Shown here in pieces: positions 7,474-16,639 of a stretch of DNA of 64,000 bases; the first letter of the stretch is position 1; each line of letters starts with the position of its first letter. Under the pieces are notes generated by a model, which searched no databases, was not told the DNA's origin, and worked only from the letters and a program-made list of their open reading frames with translations. The DNA is from Verrucomicrobiaceae bacterium (lineage in GTDB: Bacteria > Verrucomicrobiota > Verrucomicrobiia > Verrucomicrobiales > Verrucomicrobiaceae): positions 399,159 through 463,158 of the forward strand of contig JAIBCL010000003.1 in the NCBI GenBank assembly GCA_019694165.1. The letters are read 5' to 3'. The position numbers and the translations under genes were made by a program.

Positions 7474-10124
7474 GGCTGACCCGCCTGCGTGAGCAGGCGT
7501 GCCACCCTTACGGCGAATTCACCGGCTTTCAGCGCGGCGGCGGGCAATTCGGGCGATTTTCCCATGTGCGCGGCCACGCGATCGAGCACCTGCTTTCGCT
7601 CTTCCGCGCTCAATTCGGCCTCCACGCCCCATTTCGCCTTCGAAGCTAGCGGCACGGTGCTGTCGCGATCAATCTCTCCCGGGCGGTCCATGATCTGATG
7701 CAGCGACAAAAGCTGCGTCGCTCGCCAAAGCTCGGTGCCCCAGGGCACATCGGCATACCAGCGCTGGATCAGCGTGCAGCCGGAGTCGAGCAACGCCTGC
7801 TGCACGGTGATCGTCTTCAAGGCACGAGGCTGAACGCCTTGTTTAGCCGACAGCGCGGCGATCGTGCCTGCGGCCTGACCGGTGAGCATCGTGATCGGTT
7901 GCAGGCGTGTGGCTCCATTCGCCAGACGAGACTGCGAGAGGTTTTTCTCCGCAGGGATGAAGCCGTCGATCTTCTCCGGGATGAAGACTCCAAACGGCAC
8001 CTGGAACGGCCCGCCGCCGGGCTTCGGCAGCTCGCCACCATCCAGTTCCGCTTCAATCGCATGGCCCGTCTTGCCGTGATCGAGGTCCATGAAGTAGTCG
8101 CCCATCGCGACGGAAGTCGTGACATGCTTCGCCTGCTCGAAGCGACCGAGATCATGCGCGGTGAGTGTTTCCACGCCGATGATGCGGCGGCACTCGCGCA
8201 CATACGGATGCTGTGGGAGATGCGCGGCGATGGCTTCCAGATCAGGACGCAGATCAAGCGACTTCATCTTCGCGCGATTGGCTTCAGTCGCGTAGCCTTC
8301 ATCTTCGGCGAGCGACCAGTTCAGGCCGAGTTCATGCTGGAAGTAATACAGCGCGCCGAGGGTTTTGTAGATGCCCTCACGTTCATCGAGACGACGCTGC
8401 GCTGTGTCTTCGATGGTAGCGACGGTCACGGGGTAATCGTTGCCGCCATTGAAGCCGCATCGCGTATGGCGCTGCCAGCTTGCCTCGCCGATGAGCGGGC
8501 TGTCACCATCGGCCATGCCGCGCCACGCGAAGTAGGACGACCAATGCCGCGGTCCTTTGTAGCCCTTGCCGGCTCCGCCCCAGATGATGGGGCCGTCGTT
8601 GGTGTATTTGCGGTAGCGTTTGCCACTGCCCTTCGCATAGCCGGGCGGCGGCTCTTTGATGATGAGATGCCCGGGCACGCCCTCGGGATACTCGCGCACG
8701 ATGCAAGTCCAGGTGTGATCCTGCACGAGCGCAGTGGGATCGATCTTGTCGCTCGTGACATTGCCCACGCGATAGCGTGCGCCCGTGAGCGGGATCACAT
8801 CGCCATACTCGGAGGCGTCGATGAGCACCTTGCTCGCGATGTTTTGTGTGACGCCATTGGCAAAGGTCAGTGTCGCTCCGGTGACGGTGTCGCCCTGCTT
8901 CTTCACGGCTGAAACACTCGTGCGCAGCGACACATCGAGCACCGCGCCGCGATCACGCACCTCCTTGATGAAGCCATACATCACGGCGCGTGCGGCCTTC
9001 GGTTCGTAGCCACCTTCCATCTGATCTGGCCATCCGTAGTAGGCCACCTGTGGGTCCTTCTGCATCGTGAGGTAATGCAGCACCATGCTCTCACTGAACT
9101 CGCGATAGATCCCACGCTCGCGCACGGGGAACTTCATCCACACGCTGTCTTCGTCCATCGTCGTCACACCGGCAGCCGCCATTTGCCCGCCGATCCAGTC
9201 GCTCTCCTCCATCAACAAAACGCGCGCACCCAGTCGCGCCGCCTGCACCGCTGCCGCCCAGCCTCCCGTGCCAGCGCCGGCGACGATGACATCGTAGTCC
9301 TTCACGAGCGCATCCCGAGGGGTATCAAATTCAGCCGCGTTCCACTGGGCCTGCAATACAGGATAGTCCGGCTCGTTCGCGGAGATCACTGCATTGCGCT
9401 TCGCCAGTCGTGCGGGATCTGCTTTCGACTCGATGGGTTTGAGCGCGGAGATTTGAATCGAAGAGGTCGCGGCAAACCGGGTGCAACAGAAGCCGGGATT
9501 GCCCTTCTTGAACTCATCATTCACGGCGGAGAGCCGTGCTTGAGCGATTCCATCTCCATCGAAGATCATGGCTTCGATCCGGCTGCCTTCCAGGCGAAGC
9601 GACATCGACCACCGATTGCCGCTCACATACTTTTGCATGGTGACGCGGCCCGTCGGACGTCGCTCCTTCAGGTCCTCCATCGGCACCGCGTCGAGCGCGG
9701 ACTCGACGCCGTCTTTCACGATCAGCAACTCCAGCCGGTTCCCTCCCCTGAAGCGTGCGAGGTAGTAGTTGCTACGATCCTGCACACGGCCCGCGATGCC
9801 GAACGACACGCTCTCGTCATCGGTCTTGATGAAATCAGCGACGATGATCGCATCCGCCAAAGCGCTCGCTGGCTTGGGCTCAGACGTGTAGCCGTCATAC
9901 ACGATGAGGCCCGTGTGATTCTTGATCGTGTGCCGGAGATCGCCTCGGCCATCCACGGCCCAGTTGCGGCTCGGGCGGATGTTGGTGAGATCGCGCCAGC
10001 CCTTGGGCGTGCGACCATACGCAGTCTGCACGAACTCCTCCACGTAGAAGATGTTGTCGTTCGACACCGCGACAGCCTGACCAATGGAAGCCATGAGCCA
10101 GGCGATGACACACGCGCGTCTCAT
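7470..10124 (-). CDS. FAD-dependent oxidoreductase with N-terminal jelly-roll-like domain
   Basis: The 884-residue secreted protein begins with a signal peptide. A beta-rich domain of about 210 residues follows (YVEEFVQTAYG... to ISALKP), resembling laminin-G/DUF1080-like modules that bind or act on glycans. From about residue 275 an FAD_oxidored (PF12831-type) domain starts with a clear Rossmann motif, YDVIVAGAGTGGWAAAVQAA, and LMEESDWIGGQMAAAG. Family members are common in planctomycete/verrucomicrobial catabolic clusters, and the substrate is unknown. Both gene ends overlap their neighbours by 4 bp (the sulfatase gene upstream and the PSD1 gene downstream), which strongly suggests an operon. 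The operon context points to oxidation of a sugar or of a product of desulfation. Confidence 0.82.
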   Translation of the reverse strand: MRRACVIAWLMASIGQAVAVSNDNIFYVEEFVQTAYGRTPKGWRDLTNIRPSRNWAVDGRGDLRHTIKNHTGLIVYDGYTSEPKPASALADAIIVADFIKTDDESVSFGIAGRVQDRSNYYLARFRGGNRLELLIVKDGVESALDAVPMEDLKERRPTGRVTMQKYVSGNRWSMSLRLEGSRIEAMIFDGDGIAQARLSAVNDEFKKGNPGFCCTRFAATSSIQISALKPIESKADPARLAKRNAVISANEPDYPVLQAQWNAAEFDTPRDALVKDYDVIVAGAGTGGWAAAVQAARLGARVLLMEESDWIGGQMAAAGVTTMDEDSVWMKFPVRERGIYREFSESMVLHYLTMQKDPQVAYYGWPDQMEGGYEPKAARAVMYGFIKEVRDRGAVLDVSLRTSVSAVKKQGDTVTGATLTFANGVTQNIASKVLIDASEYGDVIPLTGARYRVGNVTSDKIDPTALVQDHTWTCIVREYPEGVPGHLIIKEPPPGYAKGSGKRYRKYTNDGPIIWGGAGKGYKGPRHWSSYFAWRGMADGDSPLIGEASWQRHTRCGFNGGNDYPVTVATIEDTAQRRLDEREGIYKTLGALYYFQHELGLNWSLAEDEGYATEANRAKMKSLDLRPDLEAIAAHLPQHPYVRECRRIIGVETLTAHDLGRFEQAKHVTTSVAMGDYFMDLDHGKTGHAIEAELDGGELPKPGGGPFQVPFGVFIPEKIDGFIPAEKNLSQSRLANGATRLQPITMLTGQAAGTIAALSAKQGVQPRALKTITVQQALLDSGCTLIQRWYADVPWGTELWRATQLLSLHQIMDRPGEIDRDSTVPLASKAKWGVEAELSAEERKQVLDRVAAHMGKSPELPAAALKAGEFAVRVARLLTQAGQP

Positions 10125-11683
10125 TTTGCAGTCTTTCCTTCGTTCAGGAATTCCTCCTTCGTGATGCCGCCATCGTGGTTGGTGTCGAGCTTCTTGAAGC
10201 GGGCTTCATTGGCGGCTGGATCTTTGGAAGAGGCGGTGGTGACGAACTCATCGTGATCGATGCGACCGTCCTTGTTCTTGTCGCGGAAGGCATAGCGGGC
10301 GTCCTTGTCTTTCAATGAAGCAGGCGGTGGCGCGGTGACAGCCTCTTCGCTCTTTTGGTTCTTCTTGCCCGTCTTCGGCTCCATGCCGGGATGCGGCTTG
10401 GGCTCGGGCATGGTGGCAAGGATGGAGGCGAAGCGCGCGCGCGCGGCTTTGACCTCGGGCTCGGTGGAGTCCGTCACATCCTTGTAACCGGTGCCGTCAC
10501 GGCTTTCGCCGCAGTCGAAGAACTTCTCGCCTTTGCCCGCCTTCGCTATCTCCAGCAGCCAGCGCGAGTCACGCAGCACGCGGCCGTCATCAAGGTGGCT
10601 GTAGATCCAGTCGCGATGCTTTTCCTTCTCACCGCGCAGCACAGGGCCGAGGCTGTGACCATCGAAGGGCTCATCCTTCGGCAACGTAGCACCGCCGAAG
10701 TCGGCGAGCGTGGGCATGATGTCGGTCAGATCGGCGACTGCGCGCGAGACGACGCCTCGCTTCACACCGGGACCGCGAATGATGCAGGGCGTGCGCGCGC
10801 CGAGTTCCGTGACGGTGCCCTTGCCATCGCCGCCGGTTCCGTTGTCGCCGATGAAGATGAGCAGCGTGTTATCATCGAGACCTTCGCTTTTCAGCGAGGC
10901 GAAGAGTTTGCCCATGAGATGGTCGAGGTATTCGAGGTTCGACTTGAAGGTCGCCGGCCACCGTTTGCCGGGGTGCACAGGATCGGGCGTTTCGAGGTGC
11001 GGGCCATGCGTGAGCACTGACGTGTAGTAGATGAAGAAGGGCTCGGATTTATGACGTCGCGCGAAGTCGATCACGAAGTCATTGAAGAAGTCCGGCCCGT
11101 AGTCGTCCGGCTTTGTGGGCAGGTAGTTGCCGTTGTCGATGATGCTCGCCTGCCAGTAGCGCGCGGCATTGCCACCATCACCACGCTCATGCGCGGGATG
11201 CTTGATGCCGGGCGGCAGATTTTGGTCATAAGCCCACATGCGGTATTCGTCGAAGCCGCAGTCGCGCACGAGCGTGGGCAGCACACCGCTGAGCTGCCAC
11301 TTCCCAGACTGCGCCGTCGTGTAGCCAGCCGACTTCATGAGGTCTGCGTGCGTGAAATGATTGCCGATCTCGGCCTTTGGATCGGTTTTCAGAGGTTTGA
11401 ATGCCGGATTCGCCATGCCGAGGAAGCCGTTGTGACAGCCGTATTGTCCGGTCATGAGGCACACGCGCGTGGGTGTGCAGAGCGGCATCGCGTAAAACGT
11501 CTCGAAGCGCGTGCCCTCCGCCGCCATGCGGTCGAGGTTCGGCGTTTGATGCACCTTGCTTCCGTAGCACGACAGCTCCTTCGCACCGAGATCGTCCGCG
11601 AGGATGAGGATAATGTTCGGCTTCGATGCAGCGGAGAGCGAAGAACTGAGGGCGAGGAGGCAGAAGATGAAGGCGCGGTTCAT
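10121..11683 (-). CDS. Secreted type I sulfatase with C-terminal EF-hands
   Basis: The 520-residue product is an arylsulfatase-family hydrolase. After a signal peptide comes PNIILILADDLG, which supplies the calcium-binding Asp pair. The nucleophile motif is CTPTR with Cys at about residue 69, the residue that maturation converts to formylglycine; it is followed by VCLMTG. Later stretches FIGDNGTGGDGKG (metal ligands) and SHLDDGRVLRDSRW are also family-like. The last 60 residues hold two EF-hand loops, DKNKDGRIDHDEF and DTNHDGGITKEEF, which suggests calcium-dependent stability or attachment. The start at 11683 begins the signal peptide (MNRAFIFCLLALSS); an upstream in-frame start is unlikely. 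It is the first gene of a five-gene operon. Confidence 0.92.
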   Translation of the reverse strand: MNRAFIFCLLALSSSLSAASKPNIILILADDLGAKELSCYGSKVHQTPNLDRMAAEGTRFETFYAMPLCTPTRVCLMTGQYGCHNGFLGMANPAFKPLKTDPKAEIGNHFTHADLMKSAGYTTAQSGKWQLSGVLPTLVRDCGFDEYRMWAYDQNLPPGIKHPAHERGDGGNAARYWQASIIDNGNYLPTKPDDYGPDFFNDFVIDFARRHKSEPFFIYYTSVLTHGPHLETPDPVHPGKRWPATFKSNLEYLDHLMGKLFASLKSEGLDDNTLLIFIGDNGTGGDGKGTVTELGARTPCIIRGPGVKRGVVSRAVADLTDIMPTLADFGGATLPKDEPFDGHSLGPVLRGEKEKHRDWIYSHLDDGRVLRDSRWLLEIAKAGKGEKFFDCGESRDGTGYKDVTDSTEPEVKAARARFASILATMPEPKPHPGMEPKTGKKNQKSEEAVTAPPPASLKDKDARYAFRDKNKDGRIDHDEFVTTASSKDPAANEARFKKLDTNHDGGITKEEFLNEGKTAK

Positions 11684-11811
11684 GATGGATGTTGCAACGT
11701 GGTGGCGAGGCACACCTTGCGAGGCTCGCATCAGTCGCGCCGGTCAGAAGGGCGGATTGACAAGCGAGCCTGTGGAAGGGCGAGGGATGGAAGGTGGTGT
11801 GAGAACAGAGG

Positions 11812-12663
11812 TCACTTCGATGTGCCTCCGGTGGGAGCGATCTCACTGAAGAACTTCCAAAGCTCCAGCGTGGGTGGATCGTCCGCGCCGCCGAGGTCGG
11901 TGCTGATGCTGCCGTGCGTTTTGTTTTCTCCTGCCACGACACGCGCCGCGACTCCGGCATCCTTCAACTTGTCCGCGAACCAGTGTGACTGGGCTTTCGT
12001 GTCCTCGCGTGAAGCAACGTGCAAGATGAGGAAAGGCGGAATGCCCTTGCCCTTCGCGATGTGATACACGGGCGAGAACTCGCGATGTTCCGCCTCCGTC
12101 TCGCCGAAGATGGCCGTATAGGTCGCGGGCGGGACACTGCCGCCTTCCTTGAGCCGCTTCGGCAGATCATAGGCGGACACATCGATCGGCACGCAGCCTC
12201 GGAGGCAGCTCATCGGCACGCCCGCAGCCTTCAGGTAGCCGTCGTCAGTGCAAATCAACGCCGCGAGATGTGCCCCCGCCGAGTGGCCCATGACGATGAT
12301 TTGATTCGGATCACCCTGATGCTCCGCGATGTGCTCGTGCGTCCAGCGGAGGCCGTTCGCGATGTCACCCATCATTGTTTTCAAAGTTACGTCGGGGATG
12401 AAACGGTAATTGACCGACACCAGCACGAAGCCCTTGTCCACGAACGCCTGCGGCTTCTGTTGCAGACCCGCCTTGTCCCCCTTCTTCCATCCGCCGCCGT
12501 GTATCCACACGATGACCGGATGTTTCCCGCCAGTGGCCGGTGAATACACGTCGAGCGACTGCAGCTTGTCCTTTGCCTCGGTGTAGAACACATCACGCGT
12601 TGCCACGGGTTCAGCAGCGTAGGTGGAAACGACAAGAAGGATGGCGGGGATGAAGGGGCGCAT
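11812..12663 (-). CDS. Secreted alpha/beta hydrolase, esterase/acetylesterase type
   Basis: The 283-residue product has a signal peptide and an alpha/beta-hydrolase fold of the BD-FAE/hormone-sensitive-lipase-like group. The oxyanion loop IWIHGGGW is near residue 53 and the nucleophile elbow GHSAG has Ser near residue 128. A C-terminal catalytic His lies in NKTHGSI. Related enzymes remove acetyl or feruloyl groups from polysaccharides. It lies 128 bp upstream of the sulfatase gene on the same strand, so it may be the leader of that operon or a separate unit. Upstream it is divergent from the tamB-like gene across a 172-bp gap. Confidence 0.85.
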   Translation of the reverse strand: MRPFIPAILLVVSTYAAEPVATRDVFYTEAKDKLQSLDVYSPATGGKHPVIVWIHGGGWKKGDKAGLQQKPQAFVDKGFVLVSVNYRFIPDVTLKTMMGDIANGLRWTHEHIAEHQGDPNQIIVMGHSAGAHLAALICTDDGYLKAAGVPMSCLRGCVPIDVSAYDLPKRLKEGGSVPPATYTAIFGETEAEHREFSPVYHIAKGKGIPPFLILHVASREDTKAQSHWFADKLKDAGVAARVVAGENKTHGSISTDLGGADDPPTLELWKFFSEIAPTGGTSK

Positions 12664-12800
12664 GGGTCTCGGTAACGCGACAAACCGGGAGAACTCTCAG
12701 CGCTTGGCATTGGACGGGAGGCTGGCGAACGTTCGTTGCTTTGCCGAAACACTCGGAACGATGTCATTGCACTGAGCACATGCGTGCGTGGTTTGTCAGA

Positions 12801-12830
12801 TTGCACTCGCGTCATTCCATAGCATCTAAT
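12801..12830 (+). promoter_or_regulatory. Candidate sigma-70-type promoter for the tamB-like gene
   Basis: TTGCAC (12801-12806) and TCTAAT (12825-12830) are separated by 18 bp and lie directly before the GTG start at 12836. If real, transcription would begin at or next to the start codon, giving a leaderless or near-leaderless message. This was read by eye from consensus and is not tested. Confidence 0.3.
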
Positions 12831-12835
12831 CCCGA

Positions 12836-15800
12836 GTGAGTTCACCGCAGCCAGCCAAGCCCCCGCGTCGTCTTTGGAGATGGTTCAAGCGGCTGCTGCT
12901 TCTCGGGTTTCCGTTGCTCGTGGTGCTGGTGGTTTTTCACCGGCCCATCTTGCTCGCGCTCATCCAGTGGGCGGGGCCGAAGGGAGCGGCGACGCAGAAG
13001 CTGCCGCTCGAGTGGCAGGTGGGCGGCTCGCTTTGGAAGGATTTTGAAATCAACAAGCTCAAGACCGGCGGCGGCGTGACGCATTGGCTGCCGCGCGCGA
13101 CGATTGGCCGCCTCAGCGTGGCATATGACACGGACGCGCTGATTCACTCGAAGTTCGAGCACGCGGTGAAGTCCGTGACGCTGCACGACACGGACGTGGA
13201 ACTCGATCTCCGCAAACTGCCGAAGTCGGAGCCGGTGCCGGAAAAAAAGGCCGCGCCGCCTTCTGACAAGCCGCCGCCGCTGGTGTGGCCGGAGGTGATC
13301 GACCTGAAGGGTATCAATGCGACCGTCACGCTCGCGGAGGGGAAGCGCATCGTCGTGCGCGGCTTCTCGCTGCGCATCGGCGCGGGAATGCCGGGCATCT
13401 TCGAGTGCAAGGAATTCCGCATGGAGCCGGACGGACTGACCCTCGGGCCGTTGAATGCCGGCGTCGCATGGGAGCCGCGCAAGATCACGATCACAAATTT
13501 GTCGCTGCCTCAGAATGTCGTGCTGGAGAAGTTCGTGGCCGATCTCGCGGGCTACGATCAAGGAAAAGTGCTCGCGCAATTCGCGGCGCATCTCGGCGCG
13601 GCGAAGTTCACTGTGGGTGCGGATGTGTCCGGACTCTTCAAAGGGCCGATGCATGTGAAGGCCGACGTGAAAGGCAGCGACCTGCGCGCGGCGGAATTGC
13701 AGACGCTCGGCTTGCCGAAGAGTGTCGAGTTTGAGAAAGGCGGTGTCGATCTTCATGTGGAAGGCGATCCGCTTGCGCCGCAAAAACTGACGATGGATGC
13801 GAACTTCAGCGTGTCGTCCATTCGCACGGCAGGCGCGACGGTCGATGAAGTGAACGGCGCGCTCGCCTTGCATGACGGTCACGCTGAAGTGAAGAGCCTC
13901 CAGGTCACGCGAGCTGGCAACAAGATCGACGCCACCGCCAAGGCCGATTTGCCAGTTGAAATTAAAGAGTGGGAGAAGACGAAGTGGACCGCGAGCACAA
14001 AGGCCACGCTGTCCGACGCGGGTCGCTTCCTCGACAATCCGCCGCCGCTGAAAGGCCGGCTCGCGCTCTCTGCCAAAGCCGAAGGCATGGGTGCAACACC
14101 GACGAGTGTGAGCGGTGAGCTGAACGGCGATGCACTGGAATTTCAGGAATACAGGCTGCCGAAGCTGCGCACGACCTTTGGCATCGATGGCAAGCAGGCG
14201 CGTCTGGACATTCCTTCGCTCGAACTTGGCGCGGGCAACACGGTGTCTCTCACCGCCGCGCTCGAGATGAACGATGCGATGCCGGTGGATGCGAAGTGGA
14301 GCGTGCGTGTCGCTGATGCGGCGGCGTTGTTTGCCGCGACGGGCCTGACACCGCCGCCGGCGCCGGTCAAAGGTGCGATTGAGACACAAGGCACGGCAAA
14401 GTTCACGGTGAAGGATCTCACTGCGCAGGACTTCACGAAACTGCTGGCAGATGTGAGCGTGTCGTCGCGCGATCTCGCGTATGGCAGCAAGGCCGGCGTG
14501 AAGCAGATCGATCTCAAGGCACACGTCGAGAACGGCAAGGCCGTGCTGCCGTCGTGCGTGGTGCAGTTTGACGCGGAAAACAAAGTCGATCTCGGCGGCG
14601 ACATGGTGTTGCAGAAGCCCTTTGCCTTCACCGCGCGCGGTGACGTGGCGCTGCCAAAGCTCACGGCGCTGGAGCCGTTGATCGGTCCGGTGCTGAAGAG
14701 CGGCACGGTGTTCAGCAAACTCGACGCGCGCGGCCAGCTTCAGCCGTGGCAATGCAGCGGCAGCGCGAATTTGACCGCGAGCGATGTACGCACCGACAAG
14801 ATGCCGGACGCGGCGAACGCGTTGCTCGAAGCAAAGTTTGAGGGCACGCGGGCCGATCTCGCGAAGCTGGAGGCCACGCTCGGCCCATGGAAGCTCGGCG
14901 CGAAGGGCGTGGTGGATGACAAGCATGCCGATCTCAGCGAGATGCATCTGTGGCAAAAGGACACGCAACTCCTTGATGGTCACGCGCAGGTGCCTTTCGA
15001 TCTGATGCAGCCCGGCACGGCGAAGATGGACGTGGCGATCCGCGCGAAGGATTTGAAATTGCACGAGGTGCTCGCATCGGCCGGCATCACTGGCGTGCCA
15101 GCCGCTGTTTTGAATGCCGACATCGCGCTCGGCGGACGGCTCGACTCGGCGAGTGGCGGCGTGAAGGTGAACGTGCGTGACGTGAAGGTGCCGAATGCTC
15201 CGAAAGCCTTTCAGGCGGCATCGCTTGATCTCGATGTGACGCTGGCCGACAAACAGGTGAAATCGCTGGTGAAGGTGTCGCAACCGCCGCTGCAGCCGCT
15301 CACGGTCGAAGGCGAGCTGCCGCTCGACATCGCTGCGATGATGAAGGAGCCGAAGTCGCTGAATGACGCGCCGATCAAGGTCAGCGCGAAGCTGCCGGAG
15401 AGTGATCTCGGCTTTCTGCGCGACTACGCGCCGGAGATGATTCAGAGCCTGCCGGCGAAGTTGAAACTCGACGCGAGCGTGAGCGGCAAGTTGAGCGCGC
15501 CGGTGATCAATGGCGCCCTCGATGTAGATGCAAAAGAAGTCGGCTGGGCGAAGCCAGACATGCCTTCCGTGCGCGACGTAAAGGTGCGCATCCGCGCGAA
15601 CGAGAAGAAGGTGAACATCGAAGACGTGTCCGCAACGCTCGCAGGCGGCAAGGTGAAGCTCGGCGGCGCGGTGGACATCAGCGACGTGAAGCAGCCGGGG
15701 CTCGATTTGAAGATCGAAGCACGCGAGGCGCTCGCGTTTCGTGATCCGACGATGTCCGCGCGCGCGAACGCGGACATCACGTGCAAGGGCACGCTAGCGG

Positions 15801-16639
15801 CGGCGAAGGTCGCGGGGCTGGTGGAGGTCGTGCGCGGTCGTGTGTTCAAGGAGATCGACCTCATGCCCGCGCTAAAGCTCCCCGCCGACGTGCCGCCCGT
15901 GCCGCCGAACACGAAGCGCAGTGACGACAAGCTCACGCTGCCGCCGGTGCTGAAGGACTGGACGTTCGATCTGAAGGTGAAGACGCGCGATCCCGTGCTC
16001 GTTTCCGGGAATCTCGTGAACGCGGCCATCTCCACCGACATCAGCTTCGCCGGCAGCGGCGCCGCGCCGTTGCTGAATGGCGGCGTGAACGTGGACCGCA
16101 TGTTGCTGCGGTTGCCGTTCAGCATCGTGAAGATCACGAAGGGCGTGGTCACGCTGAACCCCGAGAAGCCCTTCAATCCGAAGCTCGACGTGCGCGGCGA
16201 GTCGCGCATTGGGCCGAATGACATCGTCTTTTATGTGTATGGCGACGCCGCGCAGCCGAAGACGCGCTTCACTTCCACGCCACCGATGAGCGAGCCGGAC
16301 ATCATCACGCTCCTCGCCACCGGCACCACGATCAGCGGCTCGGCCAGCGAACTGGCGACGGAAGCGGCCACGCGCGCGGCGTTTCTTTTTCTCGCCGAGC
16401 AGTATCGGAAGACGTTTCACAAAAAGAAAGTCGTGCGCGATGAGCCGCCGAAGCTGAACATGACCTTCAACCCATCGGGATCGGATCGCGGCAACGACAG
16501 CGTGCAGGCCACCTACGATCTCACGGAGAAGTGGCGCATCATCGGCCGCTTCACGCAGTCCGGGCGCATGAGGGCTGCACTCGGATATCTGCTGCGTTTT
16601 GGAAAAGCCGCGCAGGCGACGGAGGAGGTGGGGAGATGA
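12836..16639 (+). CDS. TamB-like translocation/assembly module protein (AsmA/DUF490 superfamily)
   Basis: The 1267-residue product has one N-terminal membrane anchor (about residues 15-38, preceded by RRLWRWFKR). A very long periplasmic region of alternating beta-strand repeats follows, and the C-terminal part is DUF490/TamB-like (about residues 950-1220), with stretches such as PEKPFNPKLDVRGESRIG and PPMSEPDIITLLATG. TamB-type proteins bridge inner and outer membranes and act in lipid transport and outer-membrane protein biogenesis with the Omp85 protein TamA. The start is GTG; it gives a proper signal anchor. The stop codon overlaps a possible ATG of the following Omp85 gene (ATGA), the usual tamB/tamA pairing although in the order B then A. 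Confidence 0.85.
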   Translation: MSSPQPAKPPRRLWRWFKRLLLLGFPLLVVLVVFHRPILLALIQWAGPKGAATQKLPLEWQVGGSLWKDFEINKLKTGGGVTHWLPRATIGRLSVAYDTDALIHSKFEHAVKSVTLHDTDVELDLRKLPKSEPVPEKKAAPPSDKPPPLVWPEVIDLKGINATVTLAEGKRIVVRGFSLRIGAGMPGIFECKEFRMEPDGLTLGPLNAGVAWEPRKITITNLSLPQNVVLEKFVADLAGYDQGKVLAQFAAHLGAAKFTVGADVSGLFKGPMHVKADVKGSDLRAAELQTLGLPKSVEFEKGGVDLHVEGDPLAPQKLTMDANFSVSSIRTAGATVDEVNGALALHDGHAEVKSLQVTRAGNKIDATAKADLPVEIKEWEKTKWTASTKATLSDAGRFLDNPPPLKGRLALSAKAEGMGATPTSVSGELNGDALEFQEYRLPKLRTTFGIDGKQARLDIPSLELGAGNTVSLTAALEMNDAMPVDAKWSVRVADAAALFAATGLTPPPAPVKGAIETQGTAKFTVKDLTAQDFTKLLADVSVSSRDLAYGSKAGVKQIDLKAHVENGKAVLPSCVVQFDAENKVDLGGDMVLQKPFAFTARGDVALPKLTALEPLIGPVLKSGTVFSKLDARGQLQPWQCSGSANLTASDVRTDKMPDAANALLEAKFEGTRADLAKLEATLGPWKLGAKGVVDDKHADLSEMHLWQKDTQLLDGHAQVPFDLMQPGTAKMDVAIRAKDLKLHEVLASAGITGVPAAVLNADIALGGRLDSASGGVKVNVRDVKVPNAPKAFQAASLDLDVTLADKQVKSLVKVSQPPLQPLTVEGELPLDIAAMMKEPKSLNDAPIKVSAKLPESDLGFLRDYAPEMIQSLPAKLKLDASVSGKLSAPVINGALDVDAKEVGWAKPDMPSVRDVKVRIRANEKKVNIEDVSATLAGGKVKLGGAVDISDVKQPGLDLKIEAREALAFRDPTMSARANADITCKGTLAAAKVAGLVEVVRGRVFKEIDLMPALKLPADVPPVPPNTKRSDDKLTLPPVLKDWTFDLKVKTRDPVLVSGNLVNAAISTDISFAGSGAAPLLNGGVNVDRMLLRLPFSIVKITKGVVTLNPEKPFNPKLDVRGESRIGPNDIVFYVYGDAAQPKTRFTSTPPMSEPDIITLLATGTTISGSASELATEAATRAAFLFLAEQYRKTFHKKKVVRDEPPKLNMTFNPSGSDRGNDSVQATYDLTEKWRIIGRFTQSGRMRAALGYLLRFGKAAQATEEVGR

